DNA of 64,000 nucleotides from Balanoglossus misakiensis. Taxonomy: Eukaryota > Hemichordata. The notes under the pieces were generated by a model, which searched no databases, was not told the origin of the DNA, and saw only the letters and a program-made list of their open reading frames with translations. Positions 63,001 to 64,000 of this stretch are shown here, piece after piece. A program made the position numbers and the translations under genes. The stretch is taken from assembly GCA_040954595.2 (NCBI GenBank), contig CM082578.2:13578001-13642000 (forward strand), written 5' to 3'. Positions within the stretch are counted from its first letter, which is position 1. Each line of letters starts with the position of its first letter.

Positions 63001-64000
63001 AAACACAATAGTGTCAGCAATACTATTAATACCTCTCACACCACCTCTGCAAAATGTGGTTGACCTCGTGTGACACCTTTAGGATTATTTATACCGGTAT
63101 TTCTCTCCGGGATAAATTATGATGTGTTTCTGCTTCATAGAAGAAATTCCAATTACTGTACAGCTTGGAAATCTAATCATACGGAAATCAGCTGACACAT
63201 TAAATGTCAACAGCAAAAAGGTTGGGTGTTGCTATGAAATGTTATTTTAACCCACTGGTATGGCAAACCGGGGCACTACACATTCACTCACACAACCATT
63301 TCACAATCTGTCAGACAACAGTACCAATCATTCATTCTGCAATGTGTTCATGCTATATTATTTTCCATAGAGACTCTTTACAATTTCAGCAATTCTTTCA
63401 GTTTCTCAAGATTAATTTTGTCTGATGTAATTATAAACGGAGGTCCGATTTCAAGGCAAAACACTGCAATTGGGTTGAGCCACCTCTGGATTATGCATTT
63501 TATTCAAACCATGTGAGGTATGCCCACTGTGGGTAGAAGCAGAATCACGGATGATCAGTAATACTTTGAGTGGAAAGAACATATTCTTTAAATAGACCAT
63601 AAAATTTTACTTTCACTAGGATCTTGTTACTAACATTATTCAACATAAAAGGTCTTCAAATTTGAATAGCAGACAGACCTGGGAGGAAGGATTTACAGAT
63701 TGCTTAAACAGGAATCGATAGAATACATGATTGTAATTCTGTTCATCAGAATACTGCATCTTTTCATCAATGAAGAACCCCATGATCTTGTCATATCAAC
63801 ACATCACCTTCATTTCACATTCTTGCTTTTCTGAAATGTTTACTGATGAGTGATGTTGGGCAGTGAGAAGCAATTATACATAGTATTCTGTAAGAAAACA
63901 TTGACAGCTCATCCCTGTTGGACTATTAAATTAGGTCACACAAATTTTCATGCTGATTCAGTGTAAATGAAACCCATGCAGCTATTATAGAATCCCACTG
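54006..64000 (-). other. Presumed SSPN upstream intron and 5' DNA
   Basis: I looked on the minus strand for an exon with helix 1 of sarcospan (a hydrophobic stretch ending near a WAG-like motif, phase 0 donor) and found none. No other gene, tRNA or MITE copy was recognised. The region holds the G-run at 54431-54462 and three TACCGGTA words. The missing SSPN exon may lie past 64,000 or be too diverged to see. Confidence 0.55.
54431..54462 (+). repeat. Poly(G) run with G-quadruplex potential
   Basis: Three GGGT units are followed by 20 consecutive G. This is the only strongly G-rich tract in an AT-rich window. It lies ~430 bp upstream of the SSPN helix-2 exon; the SSPN transcript would carry it as poly(C). 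Confidence 0.9.

Overview
This window is animal nuclear DNA. It is AT-rich, short conserved exons sit in introns of roughly 0.1-3 kb, and every splice junction I could place is GT-AG. It holds two genes facing each other tail to tail. The organism is probably a marine invertebrate. The unduplicated-looking, slowly evolving IP3 receptor, the sarcospan neighbour and the abundance of the words TACATGTA and TACCGGTA make an invertebrate deuterostome (hemichordate, amphioxus or echinoderm) my best guess, but the sequence alone does not prove this.

Bases 2605-40864, plus strand: nearly the whole inositol 1,4,5-trisphosphate receptor (ITPR), the IP3-gated calcium release channel of the endoplasmic reticulum. 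I placed 54 coding exons that join in one frame (8,238 nt including the stop). They run from about residue 92 (human ITPR1 numbering) to the C-terminus. The exons for the first ~91 residues lie upstream of the window. IP3-binding core, PKA-type RRxS sites, six membrane helices, GGGIGD selectivity filter, CxxC/H zinc-finger linker and C-terminal coiled coil are all present.

The gene carries several small frame-preserving exons where skipping or inclusion would change linkers: 13956-13991, 28011-28061, 30266-30298 and 35460-35651, plus weaker candidates at 10807-10848, 16595-16609 and 18813-18830. Exon 35460-35651 roughly doubles the luminal loop before the pore. Five copies of a ~92-bp inverted-repeat element (TTAA-CCCTTTCACC ends, like a piggyBac-type MITE) lie in its introns.

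Bases 40865-50007: the ITPR 3' UTR (a plausible poly(A) signal is at 42612) and about 7 kb with no gene that I can recognise.

Bases 50008-54005, minus strand: the last two exons of a sarcospan-like gene (SSPN), a four-helix membrane protein of the dystrophin-glycoprotein complex. In human, SSPN and ITPR2 are also neighbours in tail-to-tail orientation, so this looks like an ancient conserved linkage.

Bases 54006-64000: presumably SSPN intron or upstream DNA. I found no N-terminal SSPN exon or other gene there.
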